Assembly (NCBI GenBank): GCA_017554325.1
Contig: JAFZIP010000001.1
Span: forward strand, 214,857-278,856
Direction of reading: 5' to 3'
Origin: Bacteroidales bacterium
GTDB lineage: Bacteria > Bacteroidota > Bacteroidia > Bacteroidales > WCHB1-69
DNA: 64,000 nucleotides
Of this stretch, positions 32,825-43,881 are shown piece after piece. A program made the position numbers and the translations under genes. Every line of letters starts with the position of its first letter. The first letter of the stretch is position 1. The notes under the pieces were generated by a model that was not told where the DNA came from, did not search any database, and was given only the letters and a program-made list of their open reading frames with translations.

Positions 32825-34294
32825 TTATCTTACCGTAGTGTTTTCCTGAATCCAGCAACCCACGTGGTAGGAAGCGCCGGAGCTCAAACCGCGTTTGAAG
32901 AGTTCTTCTTTGGAAGGGTATCTAAGTTTTGCACGCTGTTTGTTAGCGTTATCAGCGCAACTCGGATCCACAGCCACGGCTTTTGCATATTTGTCGGCGG
33001 CAGCCCATGCGCAAGCCAACGGGATGTCATCACCGGAACATCTGCCAACAGAGTTGGCGTAGAGGTCGCCAATCAGGATATAAGCTTTACCCATGTTCGG
33101 CTGGTATTTCAGGGCTGCGTAAGCTGCGGTACGAGCCTCGGAATAGGAACCTTTGATGTAGTAAGCATTGGCTAACATGAAATTGGCATCGGCCTTCTGC
33201 TCGTTGGTTTCACTCAAAGAAACAGCTTCGTTGAAGTAGCTGATTGCTCGGTCAATTTCAGCATTGTCTTTTGTGGAACCAAAACTCTTCAGAGAGAGAT
33301 TGCCCATCCAGTATGCGGAGTTGCGGTTCGGATTGGCTCTATGCAGGATTTCCAAAGCGTCTTTGAAAACAGGACTGGTGACACAACCGCCCTTTGCCAT
33401 GGTCATGACCATCTTGTTGATAGCAGACAAGTCCTCCTTGTTGTTAGCCAATTTCTCGGAATAGAGTTCCTCCAACACTTCGCAGGATGCGTACGGGGCC
33501 ACTGCCTTCTCGATTTTGGCAAGTGTTTTGCGATAATTGACAATCAACTTCATCTGACGGGCAGTGTCGGCAGCAGGCTTTTTGCAAAGTTCAACGAAAT
33601 AGTTGGTGTCAATTGTGCCTTGTTTGTACACCTCGTACAAGCTGTCCATCACAGCCACTTGCTTTTCATACTGAACCTGGGCATTGTTGATGGAGATATC
33701 CAAATAGTCAGTGGCACGACCATAAGCCTCAATCACGACACTGGTGTCCTTGCTGGCCTTGGTAATACCTTCTGACAGCTGAAAATACTTATCCCAAATA
33801 GCAGGTTGTGTTTTCTCTTTCTCTAATTCAACAGACTGGATGAATAAATTTTCCAATTCCTTGATCTGATCAAAGTCCATGGATTTCACTCGATACTGCA
33901 TAATGTTGTACGCTTTGAAACCCAAGCAATAACCTTTGCTGAATTTTTCAGGGAAGTACAGGTTACGCACCTCATACGAGTAGATGAGCGTATCAATGAG
34001 GTGTTCTCTTCTCAAAGAATCTTTTTCAGCTTTGATCAAAGCGCCGAACAAGTTTTGGGCATTGGTATAGATGCCATCCCAGCAGCATGGGCTATTGGCC
34101 ACAAGATAACGCCATGCCTCGTATGCATCGGCGTAGTTCTTGCTTTTGTAAAACATGTTGAAATTGGTGATTTGCTCCAAGCTTTTCAAAGAGTCTTCTT
34201 CGGTTGCGCCGTACTTGAACGGGCAGTTACTATTTTGGGCGAAAAGGAAAGAGCCCGATAACAGTAAAAGTGTTGCGATGAATAACTTTTTCAT
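32825..34294 (-). CDS. Secreted tetratricopeptide-repeat protein
   Basis: 489 residues with a signal peptide (LFIATLLLLSGSFLFAQ). Mostly helical. TPR-like units are clearest in the C-terminal half: IDRAISYFNEAVSL, ADANFMLANAYYIKGSYSEARTAAYAALKYQP, MGKAYILIGDLYA, and WAAADKYAKAVAVDPSC. Conserved cysteines (NSPCCWDG, GGC, GRCSG) occur. It sits between the outer-membrane barrel gene and lptC in an arrangement common in Bacteroidales, suggesting a periplasmic role in outer-membrane assembly, but no specific function is known to me. Confidence 0.8.
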   Translation of the reverse strand: MKKLFIATLLLLSGSFLFAQNSNCPFKYGATEEDSLKSLEQITNFNMFYKSKNYADAYEAWRYLVANSPCCWDGIYTNAQNLFGALIKAEKDSLRREHLIDTLIYSYEVRNLYFPEKFSKGYCLGFKAYNIMQYRVKSMDFDQIKELENLFIQSVELEKEKTQPAIWDKYFQLSEGITKASKDTSVVIEAYGRATDYLDISINNAQVQYEKQVAVMDSLYEVYKQGTIDTNYFVELCKKPAADTARQMKLIVNYRKTLAKIEKAVAPYASCEVLEELYSEKLANNKEDLSAINKMVMTMAKGGCVTSPVFKDALEILHRANPNRNSAYWMGNLSLKSFGSTKDNAEIDRAISYFNEAVSLSETNEQKADANFMLANAYYIKGSYSEARTAAYAALKYQPNMGKAYILIGDLYANSVGRCSGDDIPLACAWAAADKYAKAVAVDPSCADNANKQRAKLRYPSKEELFKRGLSSGASYHVGCWIQENTTVR

Positions 34295-34330
34295 TTCCTT
34301 TATTGATTTAAAGAGTTAATTATCTTATTT

Positions 34331-35611
34331 TTATTCGAGTTTCATTCGTTGATACCATCTTTCCTGCAAGGTGAAATTGATGGTGAATCTGAAATAGTTT
34401 TGTCTGACCAAGTCGTAGAGAATCGTTCCTAATTTTCCGTATTCAAAGACCACATTGACAGAGGAGTGCGTGTTGAAAGAGCTCAGCGGAATGCCAACGC
34501 CGACAGAGACCCCAAATTCATCAACAGGTTTAGAGTGCAGGAAAAATTCTCCTGTGGAATAACGGGCACCTACACGGAAGTTCATTCTCTTCACAAATTT
34601 GTTGGATGTCGGATCGGGGATGAACTGAGCTCCAACAGAAGCCGTGATGGCATTCTGCAAGGAATCGCTCTGCCCGAAGGACCTGTATTTGGCCCAGTTG
34701 TTCCACGTGACATCGGCAGCCACTGTGAACTTGTCCTTAAATGTGTAGCTCACACCACCACCCACAGATTGCGGGATGTAGAGATTGCCGCGCGTATTGT
34801 CGTTGTAATATACGGTGTCGTAAGTAGTTACAAGACTATATGTACCTTGGTAATAGCTGATCAGCAATTTCTCCTTCGCCCAGATGTAAGCCGTATTGCT
34901 ATACACCACACCCAATCCTATCTTGTGATTCTCCTTAACATTGAACATGTACTGCAAACCGCCGGTAAGGTGGATGCCATCCAGATGATAGGAATCGTTG
35001 ATGTAGGAATTGTAGAAGTTGGAACCGTCGAAAGAGGTGTTGCGGACGTAGTACACGGTGCCGAACATGTAGGAAGCGTTCAATCCGATGGACAATCCTT
35101 TGCAGATTTTAAAAGCATTACCCCAATACAACTGATTAAGTCCACCCTTTGCCGAATAGGCATAGGTAACATTTCCTACGTTCTCGATATCTTTTGTGTT
35201 TGCAACATCATATCCCACAGAGCTATAGGGAACGATACCCACACTTGTGCGCCAATGGCGGGTAACGGGAAGTCCGATTGTGATATATCCGGGGCGGGCG
35301 TAGGAGTTTTTCTGGACCTGGTCGCCGGAAGCAAGTGTAGAGACATAGATAGACGCCGCTGCGTCGGCCACAAACGACAAGGAATCGAAAGCCGCGTAGG
35401 AAGCGGGGTTTCGGTAATTGATGTAGTAGGGATTTTGGAGCGCGTATGAAGTGCTGCCCATTCCGTCTAAAATGCCATTTGAGTACTTGTTGACTATTCC
35501 TATGCCGAATGCAGAGTATGGGTTGCTAATCTCATTCTGGGCCTGAGAACCGAATGTTCCCAGGAGAATCACGCATAACAACACTATCCAGTTGAGATTT
35601 CTATTCGACAT
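34331..35611 (-). CDS. Outer-membrane beta-barrel protein
   Basis: 426 residues with a signal peptide (VLLCVILLGTFGSQAQ). The start NPYSAFGIG and the repeated amphipathic strands separated by turns (RPGYITIGLPVTRHW, GLSIGLNASYMFG, HKIGLGVVYSNTAYIW, FTVAADVTWNNWAKY, MNFRVGARYSTGEF, FGVSVGVGIPL) indicate a barrel like FadL/OmpP1-type porins. It ends with an aromatic-rich strand (YFRFTINFTLQERWY). It overlaps the coaX stop by 11 nt, and the TPR and lptC genes follow. Transport substrate unknown. Confidence 0.8.
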   Translation of the reverse strand: MSNRNLNWIVLLCVILLGTFGSQAQNEISNPYSAFGIGIVNKYSNGILDGMGSTSYALQNPYYINYRNPASYAAFDSLSFVADAAASIYVSTLASGDQVQKNSYARPGYITIGLPVTRHWRTSVGIVPYSSVGYDVANTKDIENVGNVTYAYSAKGGLNQLYWGNAFKICKGLSIGLNASYMFGTVYYVRNTSFDGSNFYNSYINDSYHLDGIHLTGGLQYMFNVKENHKIGLGVVYSNTAYIWAKEKLLISYYQGTYSLVTTYDTVYYNDNTRGNLYIPQSVGGGVSYTFKDKFTVAADVTWNNWAKYRSFGQSDSLQNAITASVGAQFIPDPTSNKFVKRMNFRVGARYSTGEFFLHSKPVDEFGVSVGVGIPLSSFNTHSSVNVVFEYGKLGTILYDLVRQNYFRFTINFTLQERWYQRMKLE

Positions 35612-36326
35612 TAGACCTTAAAATTTTATACAAACCCTCTAAAACCAAATTTTGGGCGGCAAATATACGATTTTTTATGTAATCTTTCAGGAAGTCGGCG
35701 TCTCCACCCGTTAAAATAATGGAAATATCCGGATAAAGGGTTTTATAATGGTTGATAATGCCGTCAATTTCACAAGCCATGCCATAAATCACACCAGACA
35801 AGATGGATTCTTGGGTTGATTTTCCCGTGTAAGAAGCCAGATGCTGCGGTTCCAGCAGGGGCAGGTGCGCCGTATGGTCGTGCAGTGCCTGGAAACGCAT
35901 ACGCAATCCCGGGGCGATGGAGCCGCCCTGATAGGTGCCCTGTTCATCCACGAAGTCGGTTACGAGGCACGTGCCTGCCTGTATCGCCAGCGTGGGGCGG
36001 GCGGGGAAGAGTGCATTTGCGCCGACAGCGCTGGCAATGCGGTCGGTACCCAACGTGCCGATGGTGTCGTAGTTAAGCTTAATGGGCAGGCGCAGCGCGG
36101 GGGAGAACTCCACCAACTGGGTGTGTTGCGCCAACCATATCGCCACCTCTGGACTCACCTTGCCCACGGAGGACAACAAGGCTGCCCGAATATCATACTG
36201 TCCAAAGATATCCTTTAACGCGCAAACATCCAACTCTGGCTGCCGGATCTGTGCAACCTGCCGGCCTGACTCGTCATAGACAGCCAGCTTTTGCGCCGTG
36301 TTTCCTATATCAATTACCAAATACAT
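35601..36326 (-). CDS. coaX: Type III pantothenate kinase
   Basis: 241 residues. Phosphorylates pantothenate in coenzyme A synthesis. DIGNTAQKLAVYD (about 5-17) is the phosphate-1 motif of the ASKHA fold, GTLGTDRIASAVGA is the pantothenate/dimer block, and GTCLVTDFVD and GGSIAPGLRMRF follow. The phosphate-2 motif commonly reads GTAxTxD; here it is GTCLVTD, a minor variant. First gene of a coaX-barrel-TPR-lptC operon. Confidence 0.93.
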   Translation of the reverse strand: MYLVIDIGNTAQKLAVYDESGRQVAQIRQPELDVCALKDIFGQYDIRAALLSSVGKVSPEVAIWLAQHTQLVEFSPALRLPIKLNYDTIGTLGTDRIASAVGANALFPARPTLAIQAGTCLVTDFVDEQGTYQGGSIAPGLRMRFQALHDHTAHLPLLEPQHLASYTGKSTQESILSGVIYGMACEIDGIINHYKTLYPDISIILTGGDADFLKDYIKNRIFAAQNLVLEGLYKILRSNVE

Positions 36327-36383
36327 AATATTGTGAAACGAACAACCATCCGTTTTATTTTACAGTGCAATCATTGATTTTGC

Positions 36384-36391
36384 TATTTTTG
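36384..36391 (+). promoter_or_regulatory. -7 element TATTTTTG for mntP
   Basis: TATTTTTGC 23 bp upstream of the start codon. The 88-bp gap before mntP is too short for a yybP-ykoY manganese riboswitch, and none is visible. Confidence 0.65.
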
Positions 36392-36414
36392 CGACCTCAA
36401 AAAAACTAAGAATC

Positions 36415-36972
36415 ATGGGGTTGTTCTCTCTTTTCCTGTTGGCCCTGAGTTTAGCCATGGACTGCTTTGCCGTGAGCTGTTCCGCCGGAGCCCTGCAACC
36501 GAACTTGAAGACACGCAATGTGCTGGTTTTCGCTTTCTGCTTTGGCTTTTTCCAAGCCCTTATGCCCTTTATAGGTTGGCTGGGCGGCGAGATGGTAGTC
36601 AGCTATTTGAGCCATTTCACCAACTGGATCGCTTTCGGCATCCTGGCCTTCATTGGCGGCAAGATGATTATTGAAGGCATACGGAACAATGACGAAGATT
36701 CCAAAACGGACATGACCCGCATCGGCACGGTGTTGTTGCTATCCATTGCCACCAGTATTGATGCGCTGGCTGTGGGTTTCGGTTTTTCCATGATGCAAGA
36801 TGTGCGCATCGGGCTGGCCCTCTTCCTCATCGGCATCGTTTCCTTCATCGTTTCCCTGATAGGCTATTATCTAACCCGACGTCTGCAAAAGCTGGTCAAG
36901 GCCAATGTAGCCGAAATCATCGGCGGCCTTGTACTCATTACCCTTGGCGTGAAAATTCTGTTAGGATTCTGA
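36415..36972 (+). CDS. mntP: Manganese efflux pump MntP
   Basis: 185 residues with six predicted spans. Two inverted repeats each carry the acidic signature: ALSLAMDCFAVSCSAG (about 10-25) and SIATSIDALAVGFGFS (about 116-131), with conserved Asp in both, plus FFQALMPFIGW and IGGKMIIEG. Exports Mn2+ from the cytoplasm. It stands alone with its own promoter and its stop is 2 nt from the convergent beta-helix gene. Confidence 0.93.
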   Translation: MGLFSLFLLALSLAMDCFAVSCSAGALQPNLKTRNVLVFAFCFGFFQALMPFIGWLGGEMVVSYLSHFTNWIAFGILAFIGGKMIIEGIRNNDEDSKTDMTRIGTVLLLSIATSIDALAVGFGFSMMQDVRIGLALFLIGIVSFIVSLIGYYLTRRLQKLVKANVAEIIGGLVLITLGVKILLGF

Positions 36973-36974
36973 AA

Positions 36975-38429
36975 CTACCGGCGCATTCTTTTCTCCTCAG
37001 CGGCAGGATAATACTCGTATGCTCCGATATCCGGATTGCCGTTGCGCAGGCGACCCAAGATATCTGTCGTGATGCCCAAGCCTGTCATTCCCGCATCGAT
37101 GGCCGGTGAAGTCTCCTTCAAATTGTAATTTTGACTGTAGTTAGAAACAAACTGCGGATCTTTGAGATGGATGCAATTCGTGAAATGATTATCCAAATTC
37201 TCCTTTTTAATCAGGCAGTTATTGAAGTGATAATTCAGATCCACACCGCTGAGTGTAGCCGCAACAAATTCATCTTCATCAAGATTGCCATAAATGATGG
37301 AATTGTTGCAAACCAAATTGGTATTGCCCACATAACGGATATCGCCTTTGTCGTAGTAACAGCTAACGGCCAATGCCGGTTCTTTGCGTGACGACTGGGA
37401 GAAAAAGTCGGCGATGGTCACATGGTTCAGAGTGAAGTCACCCACCTGTAGCACCACGCTATAGCTGCCGGTGTTGCTGATTTGGCAGTTGTTCAGTTCC
37501 ACATCGGAACCCTGCGCCACCAAACCATAGTATTTGTTGTTATGGATGACCGTATTGTTGATAATGGTCTTGTTTCCAAGATATTCCATCAAGGATGACA
37601 CCTCCACGCCCGTGGCCGAATTGGTGATGATGGCGTTGTTGATGATATTGTCATGCGTGCCTTCATTGATGAGAATCCGATTCCATTGCTCATAATCGGT
37701 GGCGTAAAACGACTCGCGGCGGTCGCCGGCAAACAACACAGGATCGTCATACGTGCCATTCACATGGATGTTGCCATAGCGATACACCCAGATGCCACCG
37801 CCATGGTGGATATAGACTTTCGTACCCGGGTCAATGGTGAGCTTGCCCAACGAGTCAACCACTGCCCAGCCGTAGATTACCCAAGGTTTGTCATTGGTCC
37901 AGTGCACATCTTCATGCTCGTGCGCCACGATATTGTAGGACATGGCGGGACTTATATGGTCAGGCACGATGAAGTGGGCATCCTGCCCGAACGCCACCAG
38001 CTGCACCGACTGCTTGCGTTGCGTGTTGTAAAACAGCACCGAATCGGTGACTAAATAGGGATTGTTCTGGTTGGTGGGGTTGATGGTGACTTTGACGAAA
38101 ACGAAAATGCTGTCCTTGGCGGGAATCTCCACATCGTGGAACTCCTTGCCCGCTACGCCGTCCACATTGATGCTGTAGTAGGACTGGTCGCCGCCAGCCA
38201 GATAGATATCTAATTTAACAGGATCCGGGCTGGGGTTATAGACCGTGAAACTGCGCGTGACGGACGATACCGTGGTGAACAGGGTATCAAACATCAGGGT
38301 ATCGGTAGAGAACACCAGTTTCACACTCTCGTCGTATTGTCCATGACGGCATCCTGAAAAAGTCAGTGTGCCCGCCAACAAGGGGACGATCAGCAACGTG
38401 AGAATCCAGTTATTTTTCAATTTCATCAT
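36975..38429 (-). CDS. Right-handed beta-helix lipoprotein
   Basis: 484 residues with a lipoprotein signal (LLAGTLTFSGC, Cys about 27). Residues 30-150 form a beta-sandwich-like region (TFTVYNPSPDPVKLDIYLAGG); from about 180 there is a parallel beta-helix of short repeats (DNIINNAIITNSATGVEV, NKTIINNTVIHNNKYYGL, SDVELNNCQISNTGSYSV, FTLNHVTIADFF). The end SPAIDAGMTG and GNPDIGAYEYYP is the typical choice-of-anchor-Q finish. Probably on the cell surface, binding or processing polysaccharide; no catalytic residues could be assigned. It overlaps truA by 20 nt and follows it in the same transcript. Confidence 0.8.
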   Translation of the reverse strand: MMKLKNNWILTLLIVPLLAGTLTFSGCRHGQYDESVKLVFSTDTLMFDTLFTTVSSVTRSFTVYNPSPDPVKLDIYLAGGDQSYYSINVDGVAGKEFHDVEIPAKDSIFVFVKVTINPTNQNNPYLVTDSVLFYNTQRKQSVQLVAFGQDAHFIVPDHISPAMSYNIVAHEHEDVHWTNDKPWVIYGWAVVDSLGKLTIDPGTKVYIHHGGGIWVYRYGNIHVNGTYDDPVLFAGDRRESFYATDYEQWNRILINEGTHDNIINNAIITNSATGVEVSSLMEYLGNKTIINNTVIHNNKYYGLVAQGSDVELNNCQISNTGSYSVVLQVGDFTLNHVTIADFFSQSSRKEPALAVSCYYDKGDIRYVGNTNLVCNNSIIYGNLDEDEFVAATLSGVDLNYHFNNCLIKKENLDNHFTNCIHLKDPQFVSNYSQNYNLKETSPAIDAGMTGLGITTDILGRLRNGNPDIGAYEYYPAAEEKRMRR

Positions 38430-39189
38430 CTTTTTTCAAAATTTCGTGTTCGTTATAACGAACATCTGTCAAAAATAGTGCATGGGCGGGAACGGAAGTG
38501 CCAGCTTCGCACCGGTCTTTTCGATCCAAGACCTTTTGAAAATCCTGCACAGACATTTTTCCCAACCCCACCTCCAGCAAAGTGCCCACGATGGCCCGCA
38601 CCATATTGCGCAAAAAGCGGTTGGCCGTAATCGTGAAGACCAAATCATCTCCCTTTTTCTCCCAAACAGCCTCAGACACATGGCAAATAAAGTTGTTGAC
38701 CTGAGTGTGCACTTTGGAAAAACTGGTAAAATCCTCGTTCTTTTTCAACAACTCCGCCGCCTGATTCATCAAATCCACATCCAAAGGACGATGGAAAAAC
38801 AAACGTTGCGGATATGTAAATGGATTTTTTACGGTAGAGATAAAGTATTGATAGGTGCGACTTTCAGCGTCAAAACGGGCATGTGCATCTTCTTTCACAG
38901 CAAACAGACGGTAAATGACGATGTCTTTGGGCAGGAAATTGTTCAGCTGATCCTTGATTCGCTCACAAGCCTCCTGGTCAAAGTGCTGATCAATGTCAAA
39001 ATGGGCATAGTAGCAGGACGCGTGCACACCCGTATCGGTGCGGCCGCAGCCCGTAATGGGAATCCGCTCCTGATGCAGCAGAAGGGAGAGACATTTCTCC
39101 AAAGTTTCCTGCACCGACGGGTGGTCGGGCTGGATTTGCCAACCGAAAAAAGGGGTGCCGTTGTATGCCAAATGGAGAAAATAGCGCAT
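38410..39189 (-). CDS. truA: tRNA pseudouridine(38-40) synthase
   Basis: 259 residues from ATG 39189 (MRYFLHLAYNG); the longer frame from 39273 would include the promoter element at 39230-39237. The catalytic aspartate lies in GRTDTGVHA (about 52-60); other blocks are FFGWQIQP, SRTYQYFI and the FLRNMVRAIVGTLLEVG helix. It modifies the anticodon arm of many tRNAs. Divergent from metG with closely spaced promoters. Confidence 0.95.
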   Translation of the reverse strand: MRYFLHLAYNGTPFFGWQIQPDHPSVQETLEKCLSLLLHQERIPITGCGRTDTGVHASCYYAHFDIDQHFDQEACERIKDQLNNFLPKDIVIYRLFAVKEDAHARFDAESRTYQYFISTVKNPFTYPQRLFFHRPLDVDLMNQAAELLKKNEDFTSFSKVHTQVNNFICHVSEAVWEKKGDDLVFTITANRFLRNMVRAIVGTLLEVGLGKMSVQDFQKVLDRKDRCEAGTSVPAHALFLTDVRYNEHEILKKDDEIEK

Positions 39190-39229
39190 GATATCCGATA
39201 AGATTCCGTTGTCTCTGTTTTTACAGGCG

Positions 39230-39237
39230 CAAAAATA
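39230..39237 (-). promoter_or_regulatory. -7 element TATTTTTG for truA
   Basis: Minus-strand TATTTTTGCGCC, 41 bp upstream of the truA start. It is 20 bp from the opposing metG -7 element. Confidence 0.65.
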
Positions 39238-39257
39238 CACATTTTTGAGATTTTTGC

Positions 39258-39265
39258 TATCTTTG
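39258..39265 (+). promoter_or_regulatory. -7 element TATCTTTG for metG
   Basis: TATCTTTGCGGC, 38 bp upstream of the metG start codon. Confidence 0.65.
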
Positions 39266-39303
39266 CGGCTCATTTCAAACCCCGTTTGCTAAAACATTGA
39301 AGT

Positions 39304-41352
<2,049 letters not shown>

Positions 41353-41397
41353 ATTAGAGTTTATAGTTTATAGATTAGAGATTTGGTTTGCGGTCTG

Positions 41398-43131
41398 ATG
41401 AATACTCTTCTGGAGATTTCGGATTTATCTTTGGACCTCAAGCAGGATGGGGAATGGAAATCCATTCTGCATCAGGTGAGTTTTAGCCTTGGCAGGGGCG
41501 AGACCATGGGTATTGTGGGCGAGTCGGGCTCCGGCAAGTCGGTGACGGCCCTGTCTGTGATGCGGTTGTTGAACGAGCGAATCGCACGGTACCCTCAAGG
41601 CGAAATCCGTTTCACAGAGGACGACCATCCTGTCAACCTGCTCACTTGCTCGGAGACGACCATGCAGCACCTACGCGGCAATCGCATTGCCATGATCTTT
41701 CAGGAGCCGATGACCTCGCTGAATCCCGTCATCAAGTGCGGCGAGCAAATTACTGAACAGATACTTTTGCACAAGAAGCAAACCAAGGAAGAAGCCAAAC
41801 AGCACGTGATTGAGCTATTCAAGGAGGTGATGTTGCCACGACCCGAGCAGATTTTCAACTCCTACCCGCATGAGCTGTCGGGCGGGCAAAAGCAACGCGT
41901 GATGATTGCCATGGCCATGAGCTGCCAACCCGACCTGCTGATTGCCGATGAGCCTACCACCGCGCTGGACGTGACCGTACAGAAAGGCATTCTGGAACTG
42001 ATAAGAAGACTGCAGCAGAAACACGGCATGAGCGTGCTGTTTATCACCCATGACCTTGGCGTGGTGGCCGAAATTGCCGACAAGGTGCTGGTTTTGTACA
42101 AAGGCCAAGTGGTGGAGCACGACAATATCCGCGACATCTTCCTGCACCCGCAACATCCATACACCCAAGGCTTGTTAGCGTGCCGGCCATCCATGACTGT
42201 GCGCCTGCGCAAGTTGCCCACCGTGGACGACTTTATGCGCGACCATGAGCGGGGCGTGCAGACGGACGTGGAGGCGCTGTCGGTTACGCCGGAGGAGCGC
42301 GCCGCCTTCCATCAGCAGTTGTACGCCGGAGAACCGCTCATCGCCATCCGCAATCTGAACAAGCTATACCCGCTTCGCAAGCGCAAACTCTTTGAAAAAC
42401 AGCAATATCTCCACGCCCTGCGCGACATCAACCTGGAAGTCTATGAGGGCGAAACCTTGGGACTGGTGGGCGAGTCGGGATGCGGCAAGACCACCCTGGG
42501 GCGCAGCATGATACGGCTCATTGAGCCCTCTTCCGGCCAAATATTCTATCGGGGCACGGACCTGACTACACTGTCCGCCCGCGCCATGCGGGAGATGCGC
42601 AAGGATCTGCAAATCATCTTACAAGACCCCTACTCTTCCTTGAACCAGCGGCTCACCATCGGCGATGCGCTGATGGAGCCCATGCGCGTGCACGGCATCG
42701 GGCACAACGACAGCGAGCGCAAGCAGAAAGCCTTGGCACTGTTGGAGCGCGTGAGTCTCAACGAATCTCATTTCTACCGTTATCCGCACGAGTTCTCCGG
42801 CGGCCAGCGCCAGCGTATCTCCATCGCACGCGCCCTGGCGGTGAACCCCAAGTTCATCATCTGCGATGAATCTGTGTCGGCCCTCGACGTGTCAGTGCAG
42901 GCGCAAGTGCTCAACCTGCTCAACGAGCTGAAGCAGGAGTATCATTTCACCTACATCTTCATCTCCCATGACTTGTCGGTGGTGCGTTTCATGTCGGACC
43001 GCATTGCGGTGATGCAGAACGGCGCCATCGTGGAGTTGGGCGATGCGGACACTATCTGCGACCACCCACAAACCGACTATACTCGCAAGCTGATTGCCGC
43101 CATACCGAAGGGGATTCAAGGGGAAGAATGA
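41398..43131 (+). CDS. Oligopeptide-type ABC transporter with two fused ATPase domains
   Basis: 577 residues from ATG 41398; an upstream TTG at 41383 is less likely. Two complete ABC domains of the DppD/DppF (OppD/OppF) type: Walker A GESGSGKS and GESGCGKT, signature LSGGQKQR and FSGGQRQR, Walker [10 protein letters not shown] and FIICDESVS, with the DppD-like linker between (about 250-310). The plan matches E. coli YejF/GsiA. No permease or binding-protein genes are adjacent, so the membrane partners lie elsewhere. Peptide or other small-solute uptake is inferred. Confidence 0.92.
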   Translation: MNTLLEISDLSLDLKQDGEWKSILHQVSFSLGRGETMGIVGESGSGKSVTALSVMRLLNERIARYPQGEIRFTEDDHPVNLLTCSETTMQHLRGNRIAMIFQEPMTSLNPVIKCGEQITEQILLHKKQTKEEAKQHVIELFKEVMLPRPEQIFNSYPHELSGGQKQRVMIAMAMSCQPDLLIADEPTTALDVTVQKGILELIRRLQQKHGMSVLFITHDLGVVAEIADKVLVLYKGQVVEHDNIRDIFLHPQHPYTQGLLACRPSMTVRLRKLPTVDDFMRDHERGVQTDVEALSVTPEERAAFHQQLYAGEPLIAIRNLNKLYPLRKRKLFEKQQYLHALRDINLEVYEGETLGLVGESGCGKTTLGRSMIRLIEPSSGQIFYRGTDLTTLSARAMREMRKDLQIILQDPYSSLNQRLTIGDALMEPMRVHGIGHNDSERKQKALALLERVSLNESHFYRYPHEFSGGQRQRISIARALAVNPKFIICDESVSALDVSVQAQVLNLLNELKQEYHFTYIFISHDLSVVRFMSDRIAVMQNGAIVELGDADTICDHPQTDYTRKLIAAIPKGIQGEE

Positions 43132-43180
43132 GGTGAAGGTGGTACAAGGGGTACAGGTGGTGAAAGAGGTGTATGGAGAG
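43131..43180. repeat. GGTG/CACC-rich intergenic patch after the ABC gene
   Basis: Degenerate units such as GGTGAAGGTGGTACAAGGGG and GGTGGTGAAAGAGGTGTA, the complement of the patches at 26344 and 57727. Confidence 0.5.
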
Positions 43181-43185
43181 GGCGG

Positions 43186-43461
43186 TTAGAACAAATCGGC
43201 ATGTGTACCTGTGTCCAACATCAGCAGGGTCAATTGGCGGTCATTTTGCTCCCAAACCAACAACCAATCCGCCTCTATGTGACACTCCCAAGTGTTGTGA
43301 TTACGAAAGCCTTTTAGCTTGTGTGGGTGATACTGCTCCGGCAATTTCCCAGTTGCGCGTAATTGATTCACAATTTCAGCCACCTTGCTAACATCCAGTC
43401 CTCTTTTAGCGCACAATTTGATTGCTCGCTTAAACTGATGAGTATAAACAACACTATACAT
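43186..43461 (-). CDS. YafQ/RelE-family toxin (mRNA interferase)
   Basis: 91 residues from ATG 43461, which follows the antitoxin stop by 4 nt; an in-frame TTG at 43476 would overlap it. Family blocks: THQFKRAIKLCAKRG, HPHKLKGF, WECHIEADWLLVWE and LLMLDTGTHADLF. In YafQ the conserved C-terminal His and aspartate/histidine residues act in ribosome-dependent mRNA cleavage; the corresponding H at THADLF is present. Second gene of a two-gene module with its antitoxin upstream, as in dinJ-yafQ. Confidence 0.88.
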   Translation of the reverse strand: MYSVVYTHQFKRAIKLCAKRGLDVSKVAEIVNQLRATGKLPEQYHPHKLKGFRNHNTWECHIEADWLLVWEQNDRQLTLLMLDTGTHADLF

Positions 43462-43465
43462 AGCC

Positions 43466-43669
43466 TTAATCCTCAAGACATTGGCGAATCAAATCATCTC
43501 CATCGGCAGCCACATATACTCTTCCAGCGGCGACATCCTCCAAAGCTTTTTCCAGTCCACTCTTCTTCCGGCGACGAGTCACCACCTCCACTCCGTCCAT
43601 GGAGCGGAACAGTTTGCGCAACATGGGCAACAAGCTTTCGTCACTGACTCTCAAGGTGATTTCTTTCAT
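43466..43669 (-). CDS. Antitoxin partner of the YafQ-type toxin
   Basis: 67 residues from ATG 43669 (MKEITLRV); the frame is also open to ATG 43726, giving 86 residues, and the promoter position allows either. Small, charged, with an N-terminal strand (ITLRVSDESLLPMLRKLF) as in ribbon-type antitoxins and a Lys/Arg-rich middle (RRRKKSG) before an acidic tail. It should neutralise the toxin and repress the operon. It is not clearly DinJ/RelB by sequence. Confidence 0.75.
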   Translation of the reverse strand: MKEITLRVSDESLLPMLRKLFRSMDGVEVVTRRRKKSGLEKALEDVAAGRVYVAADGDDLIRQCLED

Positions 43670-43782
43670 ATTTTCTGAAATCCAATTCTTTTCGGCCATA
43701 CTGGCCATTTGTTGTAAAACTCTCATAATACTTTGTTTTTAGTTAATAAACACAGACTGAAAAAGAAGTCTGTTATCGTTTG

Positions 43783-43790
43783 CAAAAATA
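43783..43790 (-). promoter_or_regulatory. -7 element TATTTTTG for the toxin-antitoxin operon
   Basis: Minus-strand TATTTTTGC, 56 bp upstream of ATG 43726. Confidence 0.6.
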
Positions 43791-43840
43791 ATCAAAAAAA
43801 GCAGAAAACAGTAAAATACGGAATGAAAAGATTTTTTGCG

Positions 43841-43848
43841 TATTATTG
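43841..43848 (+). promoter_or_regulatory. -7 element TATTATTG for the MauE-thioredoxin gene
   Basis: TATTATTGC, the same variant as at 12835, 33 bp upstream of ATG 43882. Confidence 0.5.
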
Positions 43849-43881
43849 CAGCCTGTTTTTCAAAACTATCGTAGAAAAAAA

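Noticed and set aside
36327..36414. Manganese riboswitch upstream of mntP
   Set aside because: The gap is 88 bp and mostly promoter; no yybP-ykoY-like fold is visible.
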